Origin: Chthoniobacterales bacterium
GTDB lineage: Bacteria > Verrucomicrobiota > Verrucomicrobiia > Chthoniobacterales > UBA10450
Direction: 5' to 3'
DNA length: 38,097 nt
NCBI GenBank assembly: GCA_025929155.1
Contig: JAICMR010000012.1
Span: 1-38,097 of the forward strand
This document shows, one piece after another, positions 1-8,198 of the stretch. Numbering within the stretch: position 1 is the stretch's first letter; each line of letters opens with the position of its first letter. The position numbers and the translations under genes are program-made. The notes below the pieces were generated by a model. It was not told the DNA's origin. It did no database searches and saw only the letters and a list, made by a program, of their open reading frames with translations.

Positions 1-794
1 CGATCGTCGCGATCGTGCGAGAGATTTTCTCGCAAAGGTCATCCCAGACGCCGCGATCGCCGGCGGAAATCGATTCCGCGCCGATCCGGCGAATTTCATC
101 CAACCGATCGTTGAATTGATCTTCACGGTCCAACAGGTCGCACCATGGCTCGAGCGGATCGGCGGATGGTTTGCTTGAGGCGAAACAGCGTTGCGCTTCG
201 GCATCGGCCGCGCGGATCTCTTCAAAACTCGCCCGCAGATCGTGCCAGGCTTCGTCCCCACCCGGCGCGGTGTTGACTGGAAATATGGCGATCGCCCAAG
301 GCGTGCGCCTCTTTCAGCGTTTGATCGCGAGAATAAAAGCGACGCGATCGGGCGAAGGATCTTCAGACGGATTCATAATGCTTTTTGTTGTTACGCGGCG
401 GAGGACGCGTTTGCACGCTTTTATTCGGAACAATGTGGATCGAAGGCTGCACGGATCATCGCTGAGCGGGCGACGAACTCCATTGCGTTACCGAAACCAC
501 TTCAGCTCGACTCCCAGTTTGGCCAGCTCTCACGATCGGTTGAAAAAGCCGCGAGACGCCCCAGTGAGGCGATCGACTTCCGGAGCGGCAAAAGCTCGCA
601 GATTCCGGTTCGGTCAATTTTGTTAGGCCATATCGTCGAGCTGCACTTGATCGGATTTTTTGTTGGCGGACGGTTCGAACACCCTCACAAAGGAAGGCGT
701 GCGCGCATCCAACTCTTGGAAGAGGAAGTCGCAGGTGTGGCGAAAGCAGGCGCGAAGCCTAACGAATCAAGGTTAAAATTTAAGGGAACCGGTT
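1..794. other. Left-edge region with no supportable gene
   Basis: No reading frame here looks convincingly coding. Long plus-strand frames exist but their translations are arginine-rich and match no family I know. On the minus strand a frame stays open from about position 315 to the window edge and reads as a mildly acidic protein, but an in-frame TGA near 314-316 separates it from an upstream ATG at 376. It could be the end of a broken gene or chance. The segment is rich in CGATCG and has one exact copy of the iterated 9-mer (757-765, minus orientation) just before the universal stress protein gene. Confidence 0.4.
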
Positions 795-1826
795 ATGGAC
801 ATTCATCACGCGATCGCACGTTGGGAGAGCGAAGGCGGAGCCGTTCCGCAAGTTGAAACTCCCCAGCATCGCTTTAAGGCGCTGCAGCTGCGGCAAATCC
901 TGGTCCCGATCGATTTTTCCCCCGAATCGCTGAAGACGCTTCGCTCTGCAAAACGGCTCGCCGAGGAATTCGGCGCAAAGTTGCACCTGGTTCATGTCGT
1001 GATTCCGCCGCCGCTGCTTCTGCCGCGCCGGACGTCGTTGCCACCGAACTTTTCGGAAGAACTGGTCGCCGAAGCCAGCAGGCGGCTCCGAGAAGTCGCG
1101 ACTGAATTTTCCCTGCCGGTCAGATCCAAGCCCTACTCGGTGCGGCAAGGGGAGATTGCCGATGAGATCAGCAAAGAAGCGCGCGCGACGCGGGCGGAAT
1201 TAATCGCGATTGCGACCCGCGGCCACACCGGAATCAAGCGCGCGTTTTTGGGCAGCACGACCGAGAACGTGGTGCGGGATGCGGCCTGTCCGGTGCTGGT
1301 CGTGCGCGAGAAGGAGCAGAGCTCAAGATCTCAACGCGCTCGAAAAGAATCGGCTCCGCAATTTCGGAAGATTCTCGTTCCTCTGGATTTCTCGGAGGCG
1401 TCGCGGCTCGGGCTTGAGTACGCCCTCGGATTTGCCCAGGAGTTCCACGCTACCGTGGTGCTTTTCCACTCTGTTTTCGTGAGCGGGTATGTACTCGCGA
1501 CCGAACGTTCAGCATCTCAAATCGCGGCTCTGATCACGAGGCAACAGGACTACGCAACGGCCGAAATGGAGAAGCTGCGGAAGACGATTTCCGCCAAGGG
1601 CGGCAAAGTTGAGACGAGGCTCGGGCTCGGCGCGCCGGCCGAGCAGATCACAAATTATGTCGCGAAATCCGGTGTCGATTTGATCATTACCTCGACCCAT
1701 GGCCGCTCCGGATTGCACCGTGTTTTCATGGGAAGCACAGCGGCGCGCGTCCTCCGTTACGCGAGCTGCTCGGTGTTGGTGGTGCCAAATCGCGCCTCGC
1801 GAGCGAAGGCCGGCAAAGGGAGATAA
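795..1826 (+). CDS. Tandem universal stress protein (two UspA domains)
   Basis: This is a 343-residue cytoplasmic protein with two UspA domains in a row, roughly residues 33-170 and 190-335. UspA proteins bind ATP or AMP and help cells survive starvation, redox and respiratory stress. Each half opens with a beta-strand and an aspartate (ILVPIDFS and ILVPLDFS). Each ends with the nucleotide-binding loop: GHTGIKRAFLGS in the first half and HGRSGLHRVFMGS in the second. Both loops keep the G-x9-G-S spacing, so both halves may bind nucleotide. The ATG at 795 follows a purine-rich AAGGGA. The stop lies five bases before the GTG of the M50 protease, so the two genes are probably cotranscribed. I am confident of the family; the stress it answers to is unknown. 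Confidence 0.93.
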   Translation: MDIHHAIARWESEGGAVPQVETPQHRFKALQLRQILVPIDFSPESLKTLRSAKRLAEEFGAKLHLVHVVIPPPLLLPRRTSLPPNFSEELVAEASRRLREVATEFSLPVRSKPYSVRQGEIADEISKEARATRAELIAIATRGHTGIKRAFLGSTTENVVRDAACPVLVVREKEQSSRSQRARKESAPQFRKILVPLDFSEASRLGLEYALGFAQEFHATVVLFHSVFVSGYVLATERSASQIAALITRQQDYATAEMEKLRKTISAKGGKVETRLGLGAPAEQITNYVAKSGVDLIITSTHGRSGLHRVFMGSTAARVLRYASCSVLVVPNRASRAKAGKGR

Positions 1827-1831
1827 GAGCC

Positions 1832-2920
1832 GTGCGCTGGTCCTTCCAAGTTGGTCGTATCGCCGGAATCGACGTCAAGATTCATGGCACTTTCTTCCTC
1901 CTCCTCGCCTGGATTGGATACCTTTATTATCGCGAAGGCGGCGCGCTCGCGGCCGTTGACGGCCTCGTTTTCATTCTCCTGATTTTTCTTTGCGTGGTGC
2001 TGCATGAATTCGGCCACGCGTTCGCCGCCCGCCGCTACGGAATCAAGACGCACGACATCACGCTGCTGCCGATCGGCGGGTTGGCGCGCCTCGAGCGGAT
2101 GCCGGATAACCCACGCGAGGAAGTCGTCGTCGCGCTTGCCGGACCGGCCGTGAACGTGGCCATCGCTGCGGTCCTTTGGATCGTAATCGGCCTAACGAGC
2201 GGTGTTCCCGATCCGGAGATGATGCAGGAGACGGGCGTGCCGATGGTGTTGCGGCTGTTCACGGTCAACATCTGGCTCGTCCTTTTCAACATGATCCCGG
2301 CATTCCCAATGGATGGCGGCCGGGTCCTGCGCGCGTTGCTGGCGATGCGGATGAACTATGCGCGCGCCACGCAGGTCGCCGCGAGCGTGGGCCAGGCGAT
2401 CGCGTTTGTCTTTTTCATCATCGGCCTCTGGTGGAATCCGCTCCTGCTTCTGATCGCGGTTTTTGTTTATTTCGGCGCGAACAGCGAGGTCGCTTTCGCG
2501 CAGATGAGGAGTGTTTCCAAAGATCTCCGGGTCGCCTCCGCGATGGTGACGAAATTCCAATCGCTGCCGCTCGATGCGACGCTGCACCAGGCAGTCGAGG
2601 CGTTGCTCAGCACTTCGCAACATGAGTTCCCGGTGACGGATGAACTTGGAAAAGTTCACGGCATCCTCACCCGCGACGACATGATTGCCGCCTTGCGCAA
2701 ATCCGGCGCGGACACGCCGGTGACGGAAGTGATGCGGGCCGATTTTCCGTCGGTGCCCGAGTCGATGTTGTTCGATCGCGCCTACGCGGTGATGCAGGAG
2801 TGCCGTTGCCCCGCCTTGTCGGTCTTGGATTCAGGCGGACGGCTGGTGGGACTTTTCACCCCGGAAAACGTTGGGGAAATGATCATGGTCCAGAGCGCGA
2901 TCGGATCGCGCCCTCGTTAG
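1832..2920 (+). CDS. M50 site-2-type zinc metalloprotease with CBS pair
   Basis: This is a 362-residue integral membrane protease of the S2P/M50 family, the type that cuts substrates within the membrane. The zinc motif HEFGH is at residues 58-62, inside a hydrophobic helix. The third-ligand region NMIPAFPMDGG is at 153-163, with Asp161 as the expected zinc ligand. Four or more membrane segments fill residues 18-215. Residues about 225-350 form a CBS-domain pair, which in this subfamily probably senses adenine nucleotides. The start is GTG at 1832 after AAAGGGA. The stop TAG at 2918-2920 lies inside a copy of the iterated 9-mer and overlaps the stop of the convergent small gene on the other strand. 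The substrate cannot be told from sequence. Confidence 0.93.
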   Translation: MRWSFQVGRIAGIDVKIHGTFFLLLAWIGYLYYREGGALAAVDGLVFILLIFLCVVLHEFGHAFAARRYGIKTHDITLLPIGGLARLERMPDNPREEVVVALAGPAVNVAIAAVLWIVIGLTSGVPDPEMMQETGVPMVLRLFTVNIWLVLFNMIPAFPMDGGRVLRALLAMRMNYARATQVAASVGQAIAFVFFIIGLWWNPLLLLIAVFVYFGANSEVAFAQMRSVSKDLRVASAMVTKFQSLPLDATLHQAVEALLSTSQHEFPVTDELGKVHGILTRDDMIAALRKSGADTPVTEVMRADFPSVPESMLFDRAYAVMQECRCPALSVLDSGGRLVGLFTPENVGEMIMVQSAIGSRPR

Positions 2921-3081
2921 GCCGATCGGTCCACTCCGAGCACCCATTCCGGCGGGTCGCTGGCCGGAAAAGAGTCTTCAAGGTTGCGATCGATTTTCTC
3001 TTCCAACCGTTTCGCGCGCATCTTCCGATCGGCCTCTTTGCGAACGGCTTCTTCCGCTTCTTTTTCCTCCTCGTTGTCCAT
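2917..3081 (-). CDS. Small SFPASDPP-motif protein, 54 residues
   Basis: This short acidic-basic protein has a charged, helix-prone N-terminus (residues 1-33, mostly Glu, Lys and Arg) and ends with a conserved signature, LEDSFPASDPPEW (residues 36-48 or so). Small proteins with this SFPASDPP tail are common in Proteobacteria and other groups, but I know of no function. The ATG at 3081 is preceded by a run of eight G on the coding strand, which may act as a ribosome binding site. Its TAA stop (2917-2919) lies inside the same 9-mer as the TAG stop of the convergent M50 gene, so the two genes overlap by two bases. The match to a known conserved tail makes this a real gene rather than chance. Confidence 0.75.
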   Translation of the reverse strand: MDNEEEKEAEEAVRKEADRKMRAKRLEEKIDRNLEDSFPASDPPEWVLGVDRSA

Positions 3082-3177
3082 CCCGGCCCCCCCCGAGAAG
3101 ATACAGAGATTTCGACCGAGCGCGCCCCCGGATTCGCTTTCACCCCGTGCGCTCCACCCCAAGAACGCTCGCCATCG

Positions 3178-4083
3178 TTAGGCGAAAATTTCGGAATACG
3201 CGTGGTCGGTGATCGCGACGACCCCCGGGTGTTTTACTCGCCGATCCGCGGTGATTGCGTAAAAGTCGTTTCCGCATTCCTTGACCCGGGCGATCTTCCT
3301 GAGGCCATACTGTTTCAGCGCCGCCCGCTCCACGACCGATTGCACGACTGTGAAACCGCGGCCGCCCGACGAACAAACTCCCATCAGCGCCGAGTCCTCG
3401 AATTCACCAACCAATCGCGGCCGAATGCCTTTGGTGTCGAACCAGCTCTCGAGCGCCGTGCGAAGCCCCATGTTCTCGGTCGGCAAAAGGGCGGGCGCGC
3501 CATCCAGCGATTGCGGAAAGTTCCGGCGCAGCTTTGCGGCCAGCGCGGGCACGGCGCAAAATGTCAGGCCAGAGTGCCCGAGGCGGTGATTAAACGCCCT
3601 GGCTTTTAAGCTGCTCGAGGCCGGTTCATCCGCGAGCACCATGTCGAGGCGGTGCATTTGCAGTTGATGCACGAGCGGGCCGATCTCGCCATCACGACAG
3701 ACCACATGAATCGGCTCGTTCAGGCGGAAAACGGCTTTCAGAATCTGAAACGCGATCACCTTCGGGAAGGAATCGGTGAGCCCGATGTTTAGCCGCAACG
3801 CCCGCTTCCCCGGCCGCTGTCGCACGGCATTCATCAATTCCCGACCGGTGGAAAAAATCTCCTCTGCGTAACTGAGGACCATTTGTCCTTTTTCGGAGAG
3901 GACCAGGTTGCGCCCACTCCTCCGGAAAAGCTGATCGCCGAGCGCCTCTTCCAGAAGTTTGAGCTGCGCACTGATCGACGGCTGAGAGACGTGGAGCTCT
4001 TCCGCGGCTTTCCGGACGCTCCCTTTCTTGGCGACCATCCAAAAGTAACGAAGGTGATGAAAGTTGAGGAATTCCACGGGCAA
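3178..4083 (-). CDS. nhaR: LysR-family regulator resembling NhaR
   Basis: This 301-residue LysR-type regulator has a winged helix-turn-helix at residues 7-65 (FHHLRYFWMVAKKGSVRKAA, then SQPSISAQLKLLEE) and a co-inducer-binding domain after about residue 92. Several stretches follow NhaR closely: the YFW near the start, EPIHVVCRDGE, the LDMVLADEP strand, VGEFEDSALM, and HPGVVAITDHAYSEIF at the end. NhaR activates the sodium/proton antiporter gene nhaA in response to sodium and also responds to osmotic stress. An NhaA fusion lies 24 kb away in this window and could be its target; that is inference. The start is TTG at 4083 (GTG at 4077 is the alternative), because a TAG lies just upstream. The TAA stop lies within a copy of the iterated 9-mer. 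Confidence 0.85.
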   Translation of the reverse strand: MPVEFLNFHHLRYFWMVAKKGSVRKAAEELHVSQPSISAQLKLLEEALGDQLFRRSGRNLVLSEKGQMVLSYAEEIFSTGRELMNAVRQRPGKRALRLNIGLTDSFPKVIAFQILKAVFRLNEPIHVVCRDGEIGPLVHQLQMHRLDMVLADEPASSSLKARAFNHRLGHSGLTFCAVPALAAKLRRNFPQSLDGAPALLPTENMGLRTALESWFDTKGIRPRLVGEFEDSALMGVCSSGGRGFTVVQSVVERAALKQYGLRKIARVKECGNDFYAITADRRVKHPGVVAITDHAYSEIFA

Positions 4084-4107
4084 ATGCTAAATAGTGAAAA
4101 CCTATCG

Positions 4108-4170
4108 GTCTAATCAAATCTGAATCTTATTCACGGCGGGGTATCGGCATTAGACTCCGATATTCAGATT
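4108..4170. promoter_or_regulatory. Nested inverted repeats between divergent genes
   Basis: Two inverted repeats are nested in the 87-bp gap between the LysR gene and the gene at 4171. AATCTGAAT (4117-4125) pairs with ATTCAGATT (4162-4170), and GTCTAAT (4108-4114) pairs with ATTAGAC (4149-4155). LysR regulators usually bind interrupted dyads next to their own divergent promoter, so this is the natural place for autoregulation. Binding is inferred, not shown. Confidence 0.4.
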
Positions 4171-4482
4171 ATGACCGACACGCCAACGATCGCATTACAG
4201 TCCGAGCGGGCCCCTTCCGACGGCTCTTTGGCAAGTTCGGGCCGGAGGCGGGAGTTGGCTTTCTCGGAAGTCGTTTGCCGACTTCATCACATCATCGCCA
4301 GCCCGGGTTCACCCGTTTGGGAGGTGCAGAGGGCGAAGCGAGAACTACTGAACCAGTTGAGCAAATCTCGTCCTGCTCCTCTCGATATCGGCTTAGGCCG
4401 CGAATTCCGCAGTTGTGACTTATCCAAGCAGAAACCCCGCTTTGAAGCGGTCCCTCCTTCCAGAGCATTTTTATTCAACTAA
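4171..4482 (+). CDS. Hypothetical 103-residue protein
   Basis: I do not recognise this protein. It reads as a soluble, basic polypeptide. A plausible helical segment covers residues 30-65 (FSEVVCRLHHIIASPGS, then VQRAKRELLNQL), followed by a low-complexity tail. There is no signal peptide or membrane segment. The ATG abuts the end of an inverted repeat, with no Shine-Dalgarno sequence, so it would be leaderless or use another start. It lies 15 bases before the hibernation factor gene on the same strand. That position supports a cotranscribed small gene, but codon patterns are not decisive and it may be non-coding leader. Confidence 0.4.
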   Translation: MTDTPTIALQSERAPSDGSLASSGRRRELAFSEVVCRLHHIIASPGSPVWEVQRAKRELLNQLSKSRPAPLDIGLGREFRSCDLSKQKPRFEAVPPSRAFLFN

Positions 4483-4497
4483 CGAAGAGATATAACT

Positions 4498-4995
4498 ATG
4501 ACTACACTACCAATCCACATCACAACCCATCATCTTAGCCTCAGTGATCCGCTGCGCCGTTTTACGCGCACCAAGCTGACTCCGATCACGCGCTTCGCGA
4601 ACGACGCGTTGGCCGCCGAGATCGTTCTGCGGCGCCATGGAGGCGCGGCGACACGCTTCTCGGCCAGTGCTCGCTTGGCTCTGCCGGGACGCGACGTCCA
4701 CGGACGCGCGACCGATCCGGACCTTTACGTCGCGATCGGTCTGCTCGTCGCCAAACTTTCGCGCCGCTTGCGCAAACGCAAGACGCGTCTGGCGAAATCC
4801 TTTGCCAGGTCGCGAAGCAATTGGTCTTCTGAAGCTCCCGAGGCTTCTTTGGCCGCAGTTTCGAACGAGTCGGCTGAACCGATGGTGGAACGGCCCCAGT
4901 TGCGCGGGCGTGAGGGCGGCCAGGAGATGCGGGTCTTTCCATTTCGTCGCCACGCGCCTGCCACCCTGGCGCCGATCGACCGAGAGGACTCGTAG
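4498..4995 (+). CDS. hpf: Ribosome hibernation promoting factor (HPF/RaiA family)
   Basis: The first 100 residues fit the HPF/YfiA fold: an opening strand (PIHITTHHLSLSDPLRRF), a second strand with a basic turn (AAEIVLRRHGG), and the family's DLYVAIGLLVAKLSRRLRKRK helix, whose lysines and arginines bind 16S rRNA in the decoding channel. These proteins silence ribosomes in stationary phase. At 165 residues it is longer than short HPF. The tail from about residue 105 is low in complexity and does not look like the dimerisation domain of long HPF, so it may not form 100S dimers the same way. GAAGAG lies ahead of the ATG at a suitable distance. The following gene is Rnk-like, giving a small stationary-phase group. 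Confidence 0.85.
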   Translation: MTTLPIHITTHHLSLSDPLRRFTRTKLTPITRFANDALAAEIVLRRHGGAATRFSASARLALPGRDVHGRATDPDLYVAIGLLVAKLSRRLRKRKTRLAKSFARSRSNWSSEAPEASLAAVSNESAEPMVERPQLRGREGGQEMRVFPFRRHAPATLAPIDREDS

Positions 4996-5121
4996 ATCCA
5001 AACACAACGCGCATTTCGCTTCAGATCCTTTCCGGCCTGCCGCAGTTCAGCTGCGGGAGCGAAAGCTCAAAGAAGCGCCGCCCTGGTCGAAGCGAGCTCG
5101 CGAACGGAACGAAGGATATCT

Positions 5122-5817
5122 ATGACTCCAACACTCATCCCTTTCTTCGCAGTCACCGCGGCATCTCTGTGCGCTCTGCTCGTCATCCGCAGCGGACGGA
5201 TTCATACCAGCCGGTTAGTTGCGGCGAGGAGGGTAGGGCACGGAGTGCAACGGCGTGTCCACAATTCGTCGGCGTCATTGCCCCAGCCACCTGAGGCGGT
5301 CCCTTTTGAGGAAGAGGGGCGAGTGTCTCCTGCCGGGCAGGAGAGATATAAGCAACTCAGCGATAACTCAACAATAGTGAATGGATTTGAAACCATGAAA
5401 AGAAGGAACCGCAATATCATCATAACTGCCGATGACCGTGCGGAACTGGAGGCAGTATTGACCTTTACTGACAAACTCTCTGCCCGCACGCGGATGGAAC
5501 TCAGCGCACTCGAAGGTGAGCTGAGGCGTGCCACGATCGTGGAATCCGAAGACATCCCTTCCGATGTTATCACCATGAATAGCCGCACCAAGTTGCTCGA
5601 TCTGGACAGCAAGGAGCGGATGGAATTCACGCTGGTCTTGCCGCGTGACGCCGGCCTCGAAGCGGGAAAAATTTCAATCCTGGCGCCGCTGGGGAGCGCG
5701 ATTCTCGGTTGCCGAGCGGGAGATGAGTTCCAATGGCGCGTGCCCTACGGCGTTCGCCGTTTGAAGATTATCGACGTGATCTTTCAGCCCGAAGCTGAGC
5801 TGAAGAAGGCCGCCTAG
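5122..5817 (+). CDS. Rnk/GreA-C-type regulator with hydrophobic N-terminal extension
   Basis: Residues from about 92 onward (MKRRNRNIIITADDRAEL to the end) match Rnk, the nucleoside diphosphate kinase regulator. It has a helical hairpin and then a GreA/GreB C-terminal domain (ISILAPLGSAILGCRAGDEF, then a terminal FQPEAE strand). Rnk binds RNA polymerase like the Gre factors. Oddly, the frame starts 91 codons earlier at an ATG with a good AAGGA site, and its first 22 residues (PFFAVTAASLCALLVIRSG) look like a membrane anchor or signal peptide. The internal ATG at 5395 would give a normal 140-residue Rnk but has a poor ribosome site. Either the protein is anchored, or a short upstream frame runs into rnk. 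I annotate the long form because of the ribosome site. Confidence 0.7.
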   Translation: MTPTLIPFFAVTAASLCALLVIRSGRIHTSRLVAARRVGHGVQRRVHNSSASLPQPPEAVPFEEEGRVSPAGQERYKQLSDNSTIVNGFETMKRRNRNIIITADDRAELEAVLTFTDKLSARTRMELSALEGELRRATIVESEDIPSDVITMNSRTKLLDLDSKERMEFTLVLPRDAGLEAGKISILAPLGSAILGCRAGDEFQWRVPYGVRRLKIIDVIFQPEAELKKAA

Positions 5818-5876
5818 CCAAACGTTCGCGAGTTCGATTGCTTTGAGCTCAGGCTCAGCTAAACAAGTTCCCCAAA

Positions 5877-6830
5877 ATGACACCCGAAGCTTTGTGGTGG
5901 CTGGGATTTGTCGGGTTCGTCCTAGCGATGCTCGCGCTCGATCTGGGCGTTTTCCATCGGACGAATCATGAGGTAAAACTGCGCGAGGCGCTGACCTGGA
6001 CCGCGGTCTGGGTTACTCTCGCGCTCCTTTTCGGACTTGGTATCTATCTCGGGTGGATCGGCGCTTACGAAGGCGCTGAGGCGCGGCAGCAGGCGACGCT
6101 GGAGTATATCACCGGTTACGTGATCGAGCTGTCGCTCAGTATCGACAATGTCTTCGTCTTTGCGCTCCTCTTCAGTTACTTCCAGGTCGCGCCTCCTTAC
6201 CGGCATCGGGTTCTCTTTTGGGGTATCCTTGGCGCCCTCGTTACCCGCGCGGCGATGATCTTTGCCGGCGTCGCGCTGCTGCACAGGTTTCACTGGGTTA
6301 TATACATCTTTGGCGCGATCCTGATTTTCGGTGGTGTCAAAATGTGGCGGAGCCACGGCGTCAAAATCGACCCGCAGGCCAATCCCGTCCTCCGACTTGT
6401 CCGCCGGGTTCTGCCGGTCTCGCGGGAGCAACATGGACCGAGGTTTTTCGTGCGTGAAGGTCGCCGGCTCGTCATTACGCCGCTCTTCATCGTCCTCATA
6501 TTTGTAGAATGGACAGACCTGGTCTTCGCGGTCGACTCGATCCCTGCGGTACTCGCGGTGACGCAGGATTCCTTCATCGTGTTTACCTCCAACGTGATGG
6601 CCATCCTTGGCCTGCGTTCGCTCTACTTTTCTCTCGCCGGAATCATGCAACGCTTCCATGCGCTGCACTATGGTTTGGCCGCCGTCTTGATTTTCGTCGG
6701 AATCAAGATGTGTCTCGGCAATCTCTTCAAGATCCCTACCTTTGCAGCTCTTGTGGTTGTCGCTCTCATCCTAACTATCTCGATCATCGTGTCGCTCGTG
6801 CGTCCGCCGCCGGGTCAGATTCCGGTCTAA
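5877..6830 (+). CDS. TerC/Alx-family integral membrane protein
   Basis: This is a 317-residue polytopic membrane protein of the TerC family (Alx in E. coli), which exports manganese or supports metal loading of exported proteins. Conserved features are the LSLSIDNVFVFALLF helix and the VEWTDLVFAVDSIPAVLAVT helix with its membrane aspartates, plus about eight hydrophobic segments. The ATG at 5877 follows only 59 bases of leader. I see a short GAGC/GCTC hairpin there, but nothing resembling the yybP-ykoY manganese riboswitch that often controls these genes. It ends convergently, 43 bases from the end of NnrS. The family is clear; the metal is inferred from relatives. Confidence 0.92.
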   Translation: MTPEALWWLGFVGFVLAMLALDLGVFHRTNHEVKLREALTWTAVWVTLALLFGLGIYLGWIGAYEGAEARQQATLEYITGYVIELSLSIDNVFVFALLFSYFQVAPPYRHRVLFWGILGALVTRAAMIFAGVALLHRFHWVIYIFGAILIFGGVKMWRSHGVKIDPQANPVLRLVRRVLPVSREQHGPRFFVREGRRLVITPLFIVLIFVEWTDLVFAVDSIPAVLAVTQDSFIVFTSNVMAILGLRSLYFSLAGIMQRFHALHYGLAAVLIFVGIKMCLGNLFKIPTFAALVVVALILTISIIVSLVRPPPGQIPV

Positions 6831-6873
6831 TAATCCTGCTATTGCTTTACAAGCTCCTCGTCCTTAACCGCGG

Positions 6874-8091
6874 TTATTCCCCCTCCGCTTCGACGATCGT
6901 CACTCCAGGTAGCAACCTGATCCCCCAGACCAGGGCCGCGATCAGCCAAAGAACTGCCGCCGCGACAAGATGAATGGCGCGCGCCCGTGGCGCGAGATCG
7001 GCCGTAAAGCGGGAGAACATTGCCAAAGTGAGAAGCGTTGCCACGACGATGTGAAATGGCAGCCGACGTCGAAAAAGATGACCGTTTCCGCTGTGACCAA
7101 GGATTACGCGAGTCGCGACCGTGAAAATAACAAAGGCGAAACCGGTGATGAAGACGACGTGCAGCGCGCCGATGCGCAACTGCGGCCAAACTGCCTCGAC
7201 GGCATACCCCAGCACGATCGCTCCCAGACCAAAGCGTACGCAATTACCAAGGAAGCTCCGGCCAGTCCGCGGCATTTGTGCGCCGACGTAAAGAAGAAGT
7301 GCGGCGACACGCAACCATGAGCCTACAGTCGTTAGGCCAAGAGCTTCGATGACGAAGGAGGCTTCGATCGCCAGCCCGATCGAGGCGGCCATGAGCGCTT
7401 GCGCGAGCCAAATGCGGGAAAACTTCCGCGCCCTCGTCAGGTCATCAAGAACCGAGAGGTTAAGCAAGAGTGGGAGCATGAAAGGAGCGACGCCAATAAT
7501 CGCCAGGAGCGGCAATCCCTGCTCAAGGAAAGCGAGGCCGACGCGATAAGGAATGGAGTAAGCCTGGTTTTCGAAAACCGCCAGCAACGCCGCACCGATG
7601 AGGCCGCTTATGAGGCTAAGACCGACAAGAACAAAGTTTGGCGGCGGCGAATCCTGACGAAGGATGAGACGGCGTCCCAGGAAGATGATAAAAAAGGCCA
7701 GGCAAAGAACGAACAAGACGTCTCCGGCGCGGTTCGCGCCTCCAAGATGAAAACCCGCGGCGAGTAAGTCGCACGTCAGGAGGATGAAAAGTTCCGCTCG
7801 TGAAAAGTGCGGCGCCGTCATTAACCGTGGCCCGGCGGTTCCGAGAAAGCCGATAATGAAACAAACGACGAATCCTTCAATCATCAGACGCGCATGCGAG
7901 ATGCCGGGATAGAGAGTGGTTATTCCCGCGTAGTAGAGAACCCAGAGTAAGACACCGACCACTCCCAGAAATAACCCGGTGGGAAAGAAAACGCGGAACG
8001 GTTCCTGACAAAACAACGCAAGCGTCGGCCTAGGTTTTTTCACGGTTTCTTCGGGCGATTGGTCGGCGAGAAGAGTTTGTTCGTTTTGCAT
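6874..8091 (-). CDS. nnrS: NnrS-family heme/copper membrane protein
   Basis: This 405-residue protein has about twelve membrane helices. Family hallmarks are CQEPFRVFFPTGLFLG near the start, HARLMIEGFVVCFIIGFLGTAGPRL, and EQGLPLLAIIGVAPFMLP in the middle. NnrS is a heme-containing inner-membrane protein, found with denitrification genes, that protects cells from nitric oxide stress and iron-nitrosyl formation. The ATG at 8091 lies 41 bases from a perfect TTGAT-N4-ATCAA palindrome, as expected for a gene under an FNR/Nnr-type regulator. One copy of the iterated 9-mer lies inside (7329-7337), read there as Leu-Thr. The assignment is strong. Confidence 0.93.
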   Translation of the reverse strand: MQNEQTLLADQSPEETVKKPRPTLALFCQEPFRVFFPTGLFLGVVGVLLWVLYYAGITTLYPGISHARLMIEGFVVCFIIGFLGTAGPRLMTAPHFSRAELFILLTCDLLAAGFHLGGANRAGDVLFVLCLAFFIIFLGRRLILRQDSPPPNFVLVGLSLISGLIGAALLAVFENQAYSIPYRVGLAFLEQGLPLLAIIGVAPFMLPLLLNLSVLDDLTRARKFSRIWLAQALMAASIGLAIEASFVIEALGLTTVGSWLRVAALLLYVGAQMPRTGRSFLGNCVRFGLGAIVLGYAVEAVWPQLRIGALHVVFITGFAFVIFTVATRVILGHSGNGHLFRRRLPFHIVVATLLTLAMFSRFTADLAPRARAIHLVAAAVLWLIAALVWGIRLLPGVTIVEAEGE

Positions 8092-8131
8092 GAGCTGCTT
8101 TCTAGTCTCTCGCGTGATTCAATCCGCAGTC

Positions 8132-8145
8132 TTGATCTGGATCAA
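8132..8145. promoter_or_regulatory. FNR/Nnr-type box, perfect palindrome
   Basis: TTGATCTGGATCAA is a perfect TTGAT-N4-ATCAA site of the FNR/CRP superfamily (FNR, NnrR, DNR). It lies 41 bases upstream of the NnrS start on one side and 54 bases upstream of the 58-residue protein on the other, so one site may serve both divergent genes. A near-identical box (10049-10062) lies ahead of the hemoglobin gene. The family of the regulator is known from other bacteria; no regulator gene of this kind is in the window. Confidence 0.75.
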
Positions 8146-8198
8146 ATCCGTCGGCACAGTAAAGTGGGATCTCCCCGAAGAGGCAGGAGGCCATTTGC

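Noticed and set aside
660-690. GGTTCGAACACC, like a tRNA T-arm.
   Set aside because: No acceptor stem, anticodon arm or D-arm could be placed around it.
171-856. Two long overlapping plus-strand frames at the left edge (151 and 221 residues).
   Set aside because: Both are arginine-rich, overlap each other in different frames, lack a convincing start and match nothing I recognise. The longer one also runs into the universal stress protein gene in the wrong frame.
5818-5876. Possible manganese riboswitch before the TerC gene.
   Set aside because: The leader is only 59 bases long and lacks the conserved loops of the yybP-ykoY element.
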